In this document: positions 48,935 through 59,874 of the stretch, piece after piece
How the letters are laid out: each line of letters begins with the position of its first letter
Numbering within the stretch: the first letter of the stretch is position 1
NCBI RefSeq assembly: GCF_032362555.1
Contig: NC_083525.1
Location: 4,449,501 to 4,513,500, forward strand
Origin: Amyelois transitella
Taxonomy: Eukaryota > Arthropoda > Insecta > Lepidoptera > Pyralidae
Direction: 5' to 3'
DNA: 64,000 nt
Made by a program: the position numbers and the translations under genes
The notes under the pieces: generated by a model
The model's input: the letters and a program-made list of their open reading frames with translations, nothing else
What the model was told of the DNA's origin: nothing
Databases searched by the model: none

Positions 48935-50986
48935 TCATAAATACTCATTGCTGGTGTATTTCGTGATGTTTGATTTCTTTGGAGGTGCCACCTTGAGGCC
49001 GAACTGCTTTGCTAGTTCTGTAAGTTTCTCATTTTCATAGCCAACCTCTTCTTTGTAACACCTAAGCATTAGTGTCATCACTGTGTCCAAAATAAACTTA
49101 AAATTCTTCTGGGCATAACTAAAATCATTACCTACAGAGAGCATAAGGCGAGACTTGAATATAGCATGTATACATTCGTCCAATACGTCCATCATGTCTT
49201 TTGTAACAAGTTTCAGTCCAATTTTCTGCACCGTGATTACTGACTGAGCGAACCAGATTGTACTACTAGAAAGGTCAACCCATGTTTCATTTATTATAAA
49301 CTTAGCTAATATAAGGCCCAAGTTTTCCATTTGCATCAGGAATTTGTTTACTGCTCCCTTCGTGTGCATGTTCACTGGAGTCCATTTATCCTCGGAAACT
49401 TTAGTCTTCATTGAATCAAGAATTTTCTCTTTATATTCCTTCAAAGCCTTGTTGATTGGTGATCTCAGACAGCTGTCCATCTGAAATCTCAAATCAAGAC
49501 CAAACTCACAGAATAAGGTGCACTGTTCTCGTAAACTGGAGACACATTCTAGCACAGAGTCTAAAGCACATTGTGGAGTAAATACTTGCTTTATTATTTG
49601 GCTCATTAAAATTCTAAGTTGCAAGCTAGCCCAGACTATGAAAGCACTTATTTTATTCTTAGGAAACAGAGTAGTGAACTCTGTTAAGGCGTCACTGAGT
49701 GAACAAAAGAAGACTTCTCCTACTTGGTTCACATAGCTATTTATTGATCCTTCTAATTGGACTCCCTTCACGTGAACCTTGACTGTGTGACTACATATTG
49801 CTAAAAATAATTCACAAGCCTGACTGGTCATGTTAAACTTATTGAGTATGATAACAGGGTGGCGGGAAGACCTGAGACCTCCTCTAGGACTCCAATTGTG
49901 GGTAACATCAAGTTCTTTCAACAATATATCTATCAAAGCTTTTTGTTTTTGCTCTATTCTCTTTATCAAGTCTGTTCTTTGTGGGTGGTTTTTAAACTCC
50001 TGGGTGTTCAATGTTTTCTGAGCTGACATCATCAAATCATATGTTTTTTTAAAATGTCTTTCAACAATCAAGACATCCAATTCTTCAGTTACATCTAACA
50101 ACCATTCAGGCAAAGGAGTAATCTGCGGAGAAGGCAGTTCCTCTACCGACAGACTAGGAGAATCAATTGATGCCAACTTGGGTCTCTCTTGTGCCTCTTT
50201 CTTCTTTTGTTTAGAATTTTCTTTTTCAATATGCATCTTTTTAGCCAACTCAAATTTGTCTAGCCAATCTTTTTTAATTGCCAGACTATTGCATTGAAAA
50301 ACTCTGGTATCTGGAAAGGCAAGCACTTTAAAAGCTTGCTTGACATTGCCCAAATCTCTCACATTGACTGCTGCTAAGGTACTGATAGGATAACTGCACT
50401 GAAACTTGTATCGCATACCGCCCCTTCTATTTGATATCCAAGAGGTTAACATAAGGCAATCATTGAACAAATATACATGCATTCTCTGGATGGCAGTGTT
50501 TTCATCAGCATCAATTTCTAGCAAATCGCCCTCGTGCAGAAGAGTTCTATCTTGGGCGTCCACAAGGTTCATACACCCTTCAACCTTGTCTGTGATTGCA
50601 TTTAACTTAATTTTCCTCTGCTCCTCTGCTCTTTCAGCTTCTACGTCGTGATTGTCCAGTGATTCGCGGGATAAAGCATTTTCATTACCGAGAATTGACG
50701 CGTGGGATAGTGTAGTAAGCACCGTACGTTGTTCACTCAATAGGTGAGACAACTTGTACATCTCAGCCTCAAGGTGGGATATTTCGGTAGCAGTCTCGAT
50801 GAACTGCATATAATTTTCGTAAACATTCTTTTTCAAAGCACATGCGGTTTCTTCGGCTAAAGTTTGAATTTTCTCCTTTTGCTGCTGAAGCTCCTCCCCC
50901 CCGACGCAAGATCTCGCTAGCTCCTTTACATAGCGGTCGGGGTGGAAGTCTGGCACTGCGAACTTTTCCATATTGACGTCGGACAT
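48935..50986 (-). CDS. EXOC8: Exocyst complex component 8 (Exo84), single exon
   Basis: Subunit of the octameric exocyst, which tethers secretory vesicles to the plasma membrane; Exo84 binds RalA and phosphoinositides in animals. One uninterrupted ORF of 683 aa (vertebrate protein about 725). N-terminal segment MEKFAVPDFHPDRYVKELAR, then a coiled coil (about residues 35-125) that belongs to the CATCHR rod bundle. A PH domain spans roughly 145-255 (LLHEGDLLEIDADENTAIQR and MHVYLFNDCLMLTSW). The Exo84 C-terminal helical region starts near 290 (LPEWLLDVTEELDVLIVERH) and runs to the end. The charged linker at about 255-280 is low complexity. The start is the first ATG, next to the expected MSDVN..KF N-terminus, with an in-frame second Met at residue 6. 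Gene faces VPS33A tail to tail with 537 bases between stops. No introns are seen, and none are needed. Confidence 0.95.
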   Translation of the reverse strand: MSDVNMEKFAVPDFHPDRYVKELARSCVGGEELQQQKEKIQTLAEETACALKKNVYENYMQFIETATEISHLEAEMYKLSHLLSEQRTVLTTLSHASILGNENALSRESLDNHDVEAERAEEQRKIKLNAITDKVEGCMNLVDAQDRTLLHEGDLLEIDADENTAIQRMHVYLFNDCLMLTSWISNRRGGMRYKFQCSYPISTLAAVNVRDLGNVKQAFKVLAFPDTRVFQCNSLAIKKDWLDKFELAKKMHIEKENSKQKKKEAQERPKLASIDSPSLSVEELPSPQITPLPEWLLDVTEELDVLIVERHFKKTYDLMMSAQKTLNTQEFKNHPQRTDLIKRIEQKQKALIDILLKELDVTHNWSPRGGLRSSRHPVIILNKFNMTSQACELFLAICSHTVKVHVKGVQLEGSINSYVNQVGEVFFCSLSDALTEFTTLFPKNKISAFIVWASLQLRILMSQIIKQVFTPQCALDSVLECVSSLREQCTLFCEFGLDLRFQMDSCLRSPINKALKEYKEKILDSMKTKVSEDKWTPVNMHTKGAVNKFLMQMENLGLILAKFIINETWVDLSSSTIWFAQSVITVQKIGLKLVTKDMMDVLDECIHAIFKSRLMLSVGNDFSYAQKNFKFILDTVMTLMLRCYKEEVGYENEKLTELAKQFGLKVAPPKKSNITKYTSNEYL

Positions 50987-52364
50987 CGTTATACATTAAT
51001 ATTTACAGTTTAAATGGGTATTTACTTGTAAAATTGTCGTGGATCTCTCATCATTCGATAAATCGAACGACAGGACGTGCTATCAACCCATCTATGTGAA
51101 ATTAAATGTCAATGTCAATCAACAAACAAAAACGACGTTTTTGATAAACGTCAGGCGTTTAAAACAAAACTGCGTTTTGTTTTTTAACAAGTATTTAAAA
51201 TTTTGTATATTCTAATGTTACATCTTGCGCCAAATAAAGATTTTTCTTTCTTTCTTTCTCTCTATAGGCCTTGGCAATAGAAATTTAAATCAATATGGGA
51301 CTGTGCCAGTGTGCGAAAGTTGAGTCCAGGAGGCTCACCACGACGTCCTATATATAGCAGGACCTAAATTGAACTGTACTGCTTTTTCGTACCATAACAT
51401 CAAAATAAGCAGTGTCAGTGTGTTTACATTCTCACATTGGCGTTCCACGTTCGATTCCCTAATGTTAAATTATTTAGTTATACATATTTTCACGAGTCTT
51501 TTTATAATTGTTGAGGAAATAGAGGAGTCACAAAAAATACTTTAAAACCAAAAACCTATTTCTCTGGTGGTCTCAACCACATAATATTTAAAAGACCTAT
51601 TCAACGATACCACATCCCACGCGATGAGTTAGTGGAGGGGGAAAAAAATCCCTAACTTTAACTTTTTTGCTTAGTATTTGTATGAGAGCTACACCAAAAA
51701 AGTTTTCAAAATGTTTTTACGACTTTTTTCATTATTGATTTACATACCACCCACACCAAATTACATCTTTCTACCACATATAGTATCTGCTCTGAGTATA
51801 ACCGTAGGCAGACAGATACACAGGCATAATATAAAACTTTGTATTCATGGAAGCATTTTTAAAAATATTCATAAAATTTATTAGTGAACGAAGTGCAGGT
51901 GCAGGAACTTTAAAGAAGGGAGATCGTATAATTAAGGAAGTACTTACGCATTTTTTAAATTAAATGTATTATTATGTTAAAAAAATGATTTTTCGCACAG
52001 GTTTCCCATTCGCAGTCAATATATGTAAAAAGGCATACTTATTGTACTTTAATTAGGTGCGGTGCAAACTTTATTCTATTCTTACACGATAGAATACCAA
52101 TTAAATTTAATAATATTTGTTTATTTATAAAATTAAAAAATATTTGTACATATTTATTCTTAAAACTCATTAGTATGAGAATTACATATCGTTACTTTAC
52201 GTAAAGCCATTCAAGTATTATTCACTGGAAGTCTTACTTCATACTTCAAAGGTATTGGTAATAATTATTTGATTATCATCACCTTTTTAAGTGTATGGCA
52301 TTTTTATTATCAGAACAGTTAAAAAATATTCTAATTTCGTATTTAAGAAAAAATCGTTGATCGT
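50987..52364. other. Region between EXOC8 start and the 3' end of the EGF/DPY gene
   Basis: Contains the EXOC8 promoter/5' UTR side (about 50987-51180, no TATA box seen), a truncated LINE tail with a CTTT microsatellite (about 51210-51275), and AT-rich DNA with no supportable gene. The 68-codon frame at 51678-51884 shows no family features. Confidence 0.5.
51210..51275 (+). repeat. LINE 3' tail with (CTTT)n
   Basis: GCCAAATAAAGATTTTTCTT followed by CTTTCTTTCTTTCTCTC. Same style of end as the insert at about 29640-29712 and the stretch at 55625-55660; read as a heavily 5'-truncated non-LTR insertion. Confidence 0.5.
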
Positions 52365-55300
52365 TTATTCTTTCTCGGCTTCATTAGCAGTGACGGCTGG
52401 GGCGACGGCTTCTGGTTCAGATTTTGAGGTGTCTTCTTTAGGCGCTTCACTACTTTCATCAGTTTTTCCTTTGGGCGCTTCACTAGCTTCGGTTTTAGAG
52501 TCATGTTCGCCGTTTCTCTTGTAACGGTAATAGGATCGGCCTGTTGCGGCCACGGATCGGGATTCGTAGCAATTTACCAAAGCATCACCGTTGTGCCCTG
52601 TAATTAACACATAAGTTAATTATTGGGATATCTTAATCTTAATGTTTTAGATCTCTATCGTGCTGGATATTACTTTTTATCTACTTATTTACACTAAATT
52701 TTATTTAGTTTTGATAGTAAGGCAATCTTAAGGGTTACATATCGCGGAAACTTTTCTCTTTGAGATTTCATAACGTCCCTCGTTACCTATGATTAAAGTC
52801 ATATTATTCTCGTAGAGTAAATAAAATTTGCAAAATTTACTATTACCTACATTCAGTAAGAAAACTCATACTGTTATACTCATTACACATTTAAATAGTA
52901 TAGAAGGCGGCGTTATCTCACTTCAAGAATATCAGTTACAGATAAATTAAGAACATCAAATAATTACCTGATGGACACGTGCAAACAGCAAGATGCCGGC
53001 GTGCCATACAAACAGCCCCAGAGCCGCACTGCGTATTGCCGAGGCAAGGATCCACGCACTGGTAGCCGACGCACGCCAAGTGATCACCGCATTGGGAGTC
53101 CAGTTCACATTCACCCTGTAATGAATACTTATTGTTACCTGTTCTGAGTAGTAACTTTACTTCGAAAAATACTGACTTTCTAACTCCCGATCAGAAAGTC
53201 TAAGTAGCAAATTGTCAAACAAAGCGAAAGTTCTAATGAGCAAACAGCCTAGCTAGCTTATCGCCCATGTAGCAAAACCTCTAACTATTGGTTTGCCATA
53301 ATTTCATGGCAAAGTTTTTTTCTGTATGCTTTTCAGTTTGCGCAATAATTTATATTACCTATATGCTTACCTAAGCATTTACAATTCAAATTCAACATAC
53401 CTCTACCTAGCATTGTGGTAATTCTTTTATTTTTTTTCTTAAAATTGGTATTACCTAAACAATAAGTAGTTAGATCGTGGAATCTACTTATCTGTTTACC
53501 TTTTCACAAGCGACTAGAGCATTTCCGATGTAACCACTTGGACATGTGCAGACAGGCCTCTCAGCACCAGTGCGGTCATGACCAGGAGTACATTTGGCGT
53601 TGGCTCCGCAAGGATTTGGTTCGCATAAGTCACCTGATAATATAAAAAATAATCATTAATGCACTACTCTCCACATCAACCTTTTGTGAATAAGGAAAGA
53701 TTTTTTAAAACCGCTAGATACTGCCAAACCAACAAGGTTTGTTTGTAAATTAACTACTTTGCCATTACTGCATTGTGGACATAAAAATATTTTGAAATAA
53801 AACGAGGACCCCACTAGGGATATATACATACTTAAACGTGTCTATATGTAGATATCTATGGAATAAAATATAAATATACTTACGAGCTTCGAATGGTCTG
53901 CAGTATGTAAATGGATCTCCAGTCATGTTCCTCGGGCAAGAGCAGACAGGAGTCAATCCTCTAAGGTTACAGTCGGCGTTAACTCCACAAGCGTTGATAC
54001 AAGGGTCTATGCAGGCATTGTAGACGCAGGCTGGTTTGTAGCTCGGACATTCTCCGTCAGAGGTACATTCTGGAGTGCAGATGCGGTAAGCGTCACCGAA
54101 GTAACCCTACAATATAATTAAGAAAATACCTATTACTGAGGTACAAAAATAGGATGCGTTGGATAGCAGAAATGAATATCACCAAATTTTTTGTTATGAA
54201 AATCACCCAGTAAAAGAATGTTCACTCAAAATTATGGTATTTTGCATATATCCAGATAAACAATTTGGACTAAATGATATACATTTTGAATAATTAATAA
54301 ATCCATTGGTGAAGTTCTTGTGAAAAATCAAATCAAGTGTGAATTCATTTATTTTGATGATAATGATTTTAAATCGCCCAATGAGATGCCTGGTTAAATG
54401 TTGACAAATAAGTTTAATGAAGAAAATTTCTCAATGTGGCTTACCCTAGGACATTTGCATATAGCGCGGTGAGCAGCAACTGTTTCGCAATCAGCATTAA
54501 CACCGCAATCGCTGCAAGGGCTGACACATTTGAAGTCCCGGCAGGATTGAGACGCGCTACATTCCCCATCGGATTCGCATTCATGACGGCAGCCAGTCAG
54601 CGGACTACCCTGTTTATGATAACATTATAATGAGTAACCTTAAGTTATTTTTCATTCATCTCATTATTTTGTTTAAGAAGAAACGTAAATAACTGCATAA
54701 CATATAGCAGGTACACTTATACAAATAGTTATATCGGTATGATAGTACCCACAAGAAATTTTATATATAAAATTCTCGTGTCACAATGTTCGTTCCCGTA
54801 CTCCTCCAAAATGGCTTGATCGATTCTCATGAAATTTTGTGAGCATATTGAGTAGGTCTGAGAATCGGCCAATATCTATGTTTCATAGCCCTTAGTGATA
54901 AGGGTTGTCCACCCTTAACATTTCTTTTTAACTAGAAATTACTTTAATTAATTTATATGGCAAAACAACGTTTGCCGGGACAGTTAGTGTTTATCTAAAA
55001 TTAGCAAGTTTACTTACTCTATATCCAGGTAGACATGTGCAGATGGCTTGATTGTTGGCCACGTGGCATTTGGTGTTGGCGCCACAGGGAGATGGATGGC
55101 AGGCCTCCTCTGTAATTAATTTATGTTGAGAAATAATAACCATAGTTCCACACGAAGGTAATTTTGTAAGAAAATATATTACCAGGATCAGCGATTCTGC
55201 ATGATGAGAAGGGATTACCCGTGTATCCAGCGGGGCACGTACATACTGGGATATGATTACGTACCTGAAAAATCGATGCACATTCTGTCAGAATCAACAC

Positions 55301-57969
55301 TGAATGATTCAGATTTTTTTAAAAGGAATTTTGAGGCTGAGTGAGGCTTTAAACCTATTTAAGGTTTGGAGACTCAAAAGTTTAAAGCAGTTTATATTTC
55401 TTAGTTTTGTTATGTAATAATTTTTATTCCCAAACAAACTAGCAATAGTAAGTGTACCGAGAAAGCAGCCACACTTAATTTTTTTTTATATTATTATTTT
55501 ATTTTTCACGTGCCCACGTAAGACCAGCGTTGTGGTATAATACTTATACCTACTACTACAAATGCTAAGGGTTGCATTTTGTTACAAAAGTTGTAATAGG
55601 TGTAATGTTTCTGTTCTGTTATGTTCTAATGTACCGAATTAACATTTTTTCTTTCTGTCTTAGGTCTCAAATCTTCTGTTTTTTTAATGAAAAATCTTGT
55701 TTCCTTGCGACATTAAGTAAATAAATCGTATTAAAAATATGTAAAGATAGATAAACACCATAAGAATCTTTGATGATAAGAATACTTACATCACAATTGG
55801 CATTGATTCCACAGGTTCCTTCACAAGGATTGACACAGTGTTGATTTACACATACTTGGTGACTGCGGCACTCGCTATTATCTGTGAGCAAAAACAATTC
55901 GGTAATGTTGCAACTGGTGTAGGTATTGTATGTATCGGAATTATAAAAGATCCACTTTAACTATGCCGAACATATGAAAAACGTAACATCAACAACAAGC
56001 CCGAAAGTGCTTCAAGAGTAACATCACGGCTTAAGTAAATTCTTAACCCTTCAATTTAAATCATAATAGGAATAATATCGATGAAAACTCACCAACACAT
56101 TCGATCTTCACACACTGCGACAGGGGATCACCAGAGTATCCTGCCAAGCAAGCGCAGACCGGCCTTACGCTACCGTGGATACAATGGGCCCCTACACCGC
56201 ACGTATGGGGTCCACATGACACCAAGTTATCGGAAATGGAGCGCCCGTGTTCATAAAGATTTCTGCCATAGTAGCTTCTTGGATAGTAGTTGTAGTAACG
56301 CTCAGCTAAAAATAAGATTTAATAAAATATTAAAAGGCAGCGAACGTGGCAAACCGTAGATGAAGATTGGAGATCGGTTACAAAGAGCTAAAAAAATTGT
56401 ATTGATTATGACCTTCCTTAAGACTATGCGAGTCCGGTTGATTTAGAAAAAAAAGGTAAATAGGTACATTAATCATAATATTATAACACAAACATAACAA
56501 TGACCACCACACCCACTATAAAGAATAATTAAAACATAACACCCACCAACGCGCTAATCTAAATACATAATCAAGACATTTTTGACTTTAAAGGATACAA
56601 ATACATCATCAATGACGATGTCTCTACAACAATAAAATCCTTCGCAACAGCTGCCGATATTTGGTTTTACTTATGCAAGTGTTATTGCGAAGAATATTTT
56701 GAAGTGGTTTGATTGGTTTTTAAGATTATTTGCGCGTAGTTTCCTCCAAAATTGATACAAACCGGTATCAATGTAGACGTTAGATTTGATTAGAAAAAAA
56801 ATTAGGAATCAACGTTTGGCAATGATAGTTTTTGAAAATGCTATTAAGTGTTTTCCCCCGTTTTTAATGTACCTTTAACGTATTATTAGGTACCTGTTAT
56901 ACTTAAATACGTTTTTTTTTAATGTAAGCAACAGCAAAAAAAATGATACATACATATAATCACGTCTATATCCCTTGCGGGGTAGACAGAGCCAACAGTC
57001 CTGAGCGGACTGATAGGCCACGTTCAGCTATTTGGCTTTAAGATAGAATTGAGATTCGAATAGTGACAAGTTGCTAGCCTATCGCCTAAAAAAAGAATCT
57101 CAAGTTTGTAAGCCTATCCCTTAGTCGCCTTTTACGACATCCATGGGAAAGAGATGGAGTGGTCCTATTCTTTTTTGTATTGGTGCCGGGAACCACACGG
57201 CACGGCACAGCACGGCACGGCGGAAAAAAAATGATCTGATTCCGAAATAAAATTACACGAACTTCTTTTGAGATAACCCTGGCATAGTATATGAACAATG
57301 ACATAAAACCTTATTTGGATATAATAATAGATCACCAACCAGCTCATAGCTTAGTTACCTTGGTAAATCACAAGAATGTTAACAACACCGCCCACGTAGG
57401 ACCTTCTGTCCTTGTGTCCGCGGTTGTACGGAACTGAATCATTAACATGGAGCTTTGTCAAAGTGTAGGCAGCAAGACGATTCCGCGTGGTCAAGTAAAC
57501 CTCGCGAATTTTGCAACATATGCAGTTTATGAACTAAGTAGATAGCTGTAACCATGCTTTAACCCTCATCGTCAAAAAAATGTACGTAGACTACGTAAAC
57601 TAAACGTACTAGACTTTGTTTGACCTCGGGTCATGATTTCGCCAAAATTCAGAATTTTTTTGTGCGGTTTTACCATAACAGTCTTCACTTTTTTAATGAT
57701 CAATATTATTACCTATGAATAATATTGGTAAGTAACTAATATGAAAATATTAGTTGACAATAAAAAAGTACCTACGTAGCTTTGCTTTTACCATCAAAAA
57801 TCATTTGTATATAAGATAACTTGATCCAATAACTTTATCATCTTCAAAATATTGAAAACAATCAAACCTACGGCTGAAAATAAACAATATACAGTAGCTA
57901 CTTACCAACACCAAGGTGCAAGCAGGCGAGAAGCACCACTGTCTCCAAAAATAACCGGCTCTCGCCCAT
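52365..57969 (-). CDS. Secreted EGF-like/Dumpy-type (DPY) module protein, 10 coding exons
   Basis: Predicted extracellular cysteine-rich protein, 481 aa. Exons in order: 57969-57906, 56305-56093, 55881-55790, 55264-55183, 55109-55018, 54609-54445, 54106-53884, 53633-53500, 53115-52968, 52597-52365; phases agree and total 1446 nt. Exon 1 is a signal peptide (MGESRLFLETVVLLACLHLG). A Tyr-rich stretch (YYNYYPRSYY) follows, then alternating EGF-like units (pattern PCG-NA-C...C-CP-G-GNP...C) and DPY-like units (ESDGEC, TSDGECPSYKPAC). I count 58 Cys in the mature part, an even number, consistent with full disulfide pairing. The C-terminus (about 65 residues) is Lys/Glu/Ser/Ala-rich with two SEAPK repeats and no transmembrane or ZP domain. 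Giant Dumpy proteins share the modules but have a ZP domain and membrane anchor; this is a short soluble relative. Role in matrix or cuticle attachment is inference. Confidence 0.9.
54755..54905 (+). repeat. Interspersed repeat in an intron of the EGF/DPY gene
   Basis: TATATAAAATTCTCGTGTCA, CCTCCAAAATGGCTTGATCG and TTGAGTAGGTCTGAGAATCG belong to a phrase set that I know as a widespread moth repeat. Family unknown to me. Non-coding. Confidence 0.5.
55625..55660 (+). repeat. LINE 3' tail fragment
   Basis: TCTAATGTACCGAATTAACA followed by TTTTTTCTTTCTG resembles the tail at about 29670-29712. In an intron of the EGF/DPY gene. Confidence 0.4.
56948..57206 (+). repeat. Family A SINE, best full-length copy
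   Basis: Complete set of boxes: ACATACATATAATCACGTCT, TCCCTTGCGGGGTAGACAGA, GGCCACGTTCAGCTATTTGG, a B-box-like GAGATTCGAATAGTGA, GCCTTTTACGACATCCATGG, and the end GGTGCCGGGAACCACACGGC, followed by a short (GGCAC)n run. Copies at 20513, 27641, 27927, 29575, 40335, 41745 and 46432 are less complete or more diverged. In the first coding intron of the EGF/DPY gene. Confidence 0.88.
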
Positions 57970-58910
57970 CTTAGAAAAAAAAGTAAATTTTCTATTAATT
58001 AGATGTTTAGCAGGTGAACCAAAACCGTAATTGCAATACTTTAAAATAACATCTTACGTAGTATTTGTACTTATTGTCTTTGCAATAAAGGGGGTATGAT
58101 TTAGCCATACACACAATGGGAATCATTGTACCCAAACTACATACGGAACGAAACATAAAAGCTAAGGGTGCACACACGGATCAAAAGAATGGCCAGATTG
58201 TTGAAACAACTCCAGCAAAAAAGGTCTGTATCATGCCCTTTACAATACGCCTTAAATTAAATCCAAGAAACCTACTTCTTCTCAGAGATGTGTGAATGAA
58301 GCACGATGAGTTTTGTTGAATGAATACAAATAACTCAATGATACTGCGTCAGTATCTTTGTCAGTGGAATGAATGATTCATGATTACATACAAGGTTGAA
58401 TAAACACAAGCAGATGTTAACTATAAGTACAACTTTAACAAACACAGCGAATGGGCAAAATCCTTGCTCAGAAAATTAATAATTTATAAGTTATCATGAA
58501 CACAGGACCCGAAGAAAGTCCTTGTAGGATAGACAGGGAGGAGAGCGGTATGCATGTTCGTTATATCTTGACATCTAGTACTTATGAAAAGAAAAACTAC
58601 CATCAGAATTGAAATGTTTTTTTTTTATAAGTAGCATTTTCACCTACTCACGGAGTTATGTTTGAACTAAGTAAGAATTTAGAAGAACTTTATTATTAAA
58701 AATGTAAAAGCAAAATCTTAGTAAGAATGTAGTAGGTAAGTACAAAATAAATTATGAAAAAGTAATTATTTTAAATTTAACAGTTTCGAATGCATATATT
58801 GCGAATTATTCGGGAGGTATAATACAAGAAATCCCGCCAAAACACTTCACTCGAACTCACTATGATTTGAATTATCACGACCACTAACACACGCTTCCAG
58901 TGACACTTAC

Positions 58911-58938
58911 GTTTGTCCGTCTATCTGATCGAGGAAAA
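58911..58938 (-). promoter_or_regulatory. Probable noncoding first exon of the EGF/DPY gene
   Basis: On the minus strand a strong donor (AAAC|GTAAGT, boundary 58911/58910) lies about 54 bases downstream of a TATA-like TATAAG at 58970-58965. The coding exon at 57969 begins directly after a polypyrimidine-CTAAG acceptor, so a 5' UTR intron of about 0.9 kb fits. The transcription start is set at about 58938 only from the usual 25-30 base spacing. Confidence 0.5.
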
Positions 58939-58964
58939 CAAGCCTCTCTGCAAAGTTCAGCCTC

Positions 58965-58970
58965 CTTATA
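58965..58970 (-). promoter_or_regulatory. TATA-like box of the EGF/DPY gene
   Basis: TATAAG in the context TTTAGTATAAGGAGG on the minus strand, correctly spaced from the proposed first exon. A TATA promoter would suit a strongly, stage-specifically expressed structural secreted protein. Confidence 0.45.
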
Positions 58971-59607
58971 CTAAATGTGGCGCCTACGCTGCTTCGGTAA
59001 CACGTTTGAACTATTTTTTTAATTTTCAACAGGATGATTGTTTACTTTTCTATTTTAGGTAATGTATCAGATGTTTAAAGAGAGATCGCATGTTAATTTA
59101 TGTGTTACAGATCTCCATAGGTAAGTGAAACCTCTCTTAATGTCCCATTTATGACAATTAAATCCCTTAGCTTTGGGAGTCCAGATTTTGATTCATCAGA
59201 CATTTTCTCTTTCTAAATCTAATTTAACAACGTCTTCAGTGAAATACTTCGGGTAATAGGTACAGATAAATCTAAATCATACGTTATATGATATTTTGCC
59301 ACTATCATACCTTAAATGGTACATTGTGAAAAAAAAAATTATTGATAAATAGATCTGTGCCAGTGATGTACTATACCTAGTTACATAGCTAGGCACCTAT
59401 GACATAAGCAGATTCATCTAGTGATGTCTGGTAGCGAAAAAAAATGCTCAAGTAATGTCATTTAGGTACTCGTCTTTTGAAATCAAAAACACAGAAAGAG
59501 AACCCGGACTTTTGCAGTTCGTAAAGTTCTCTCTACTTACATAGATACTTACTACGAACTATGAAGAGGTGTCCTTTACTTTCGCGCCATATAAGTATAA
59601 CGTATTA

Positions 59608-59874
59608 GGCTGCGGCTCCACTGAGGAGGAGACGAGCGGTGCGGACAGGAGACGTGTGGGGATCGACCAATCATATTACATGAAATCCACATCTCGTCTC
59701 CGCTCCGCTTCAATGGAAACAGTCAAGCGGAGACGAGTGGCGAAGTGACGTGGTAGAAATCGACAGCTCTGCTCCTCAGCTCCGCTCGTCTCCGTCTTAG
59801 TGAAATCACGTACCTCTTTTCACAGCCCTGCTCCTCTCAGCTCCGCTCGTCTTCGCCTCAGTGGAGCCGCAGCC
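59608..59874. mobile_element. PIF/Harbinger-like MITE, 267 bp, perfect terminal inverted repeats
   Basis: The ends are an exact 19-bp inverted repeat, GGCTGCGGCTCCACTGAGG at 59608-59626 and its complement at 59856-59874. It is flanked by TTA on both sides (59605-59607, 59875-59877), the TWA target duplication typical of PIF/Harbinger. The inside is GC-rich with several inverted and direct copies of CTCCGCTCGTCTCC, and there is no ORF of its own that could be a transposase. It lies between the EGF/DPY gene and ABHD18. The intact ends suggest a young insertion. Confidence 0.88.

Noticed and set aside
39001..50986. SGSM-VPS33A-EXOC8 as a functional trafficking gene cluster
   Set aside because: All three act in membrane traffic, but they have separate promoters and opposite orientations, and animal genomes often place unrelated housekeeping genes together; nothing in the sequence supports co-regulation.
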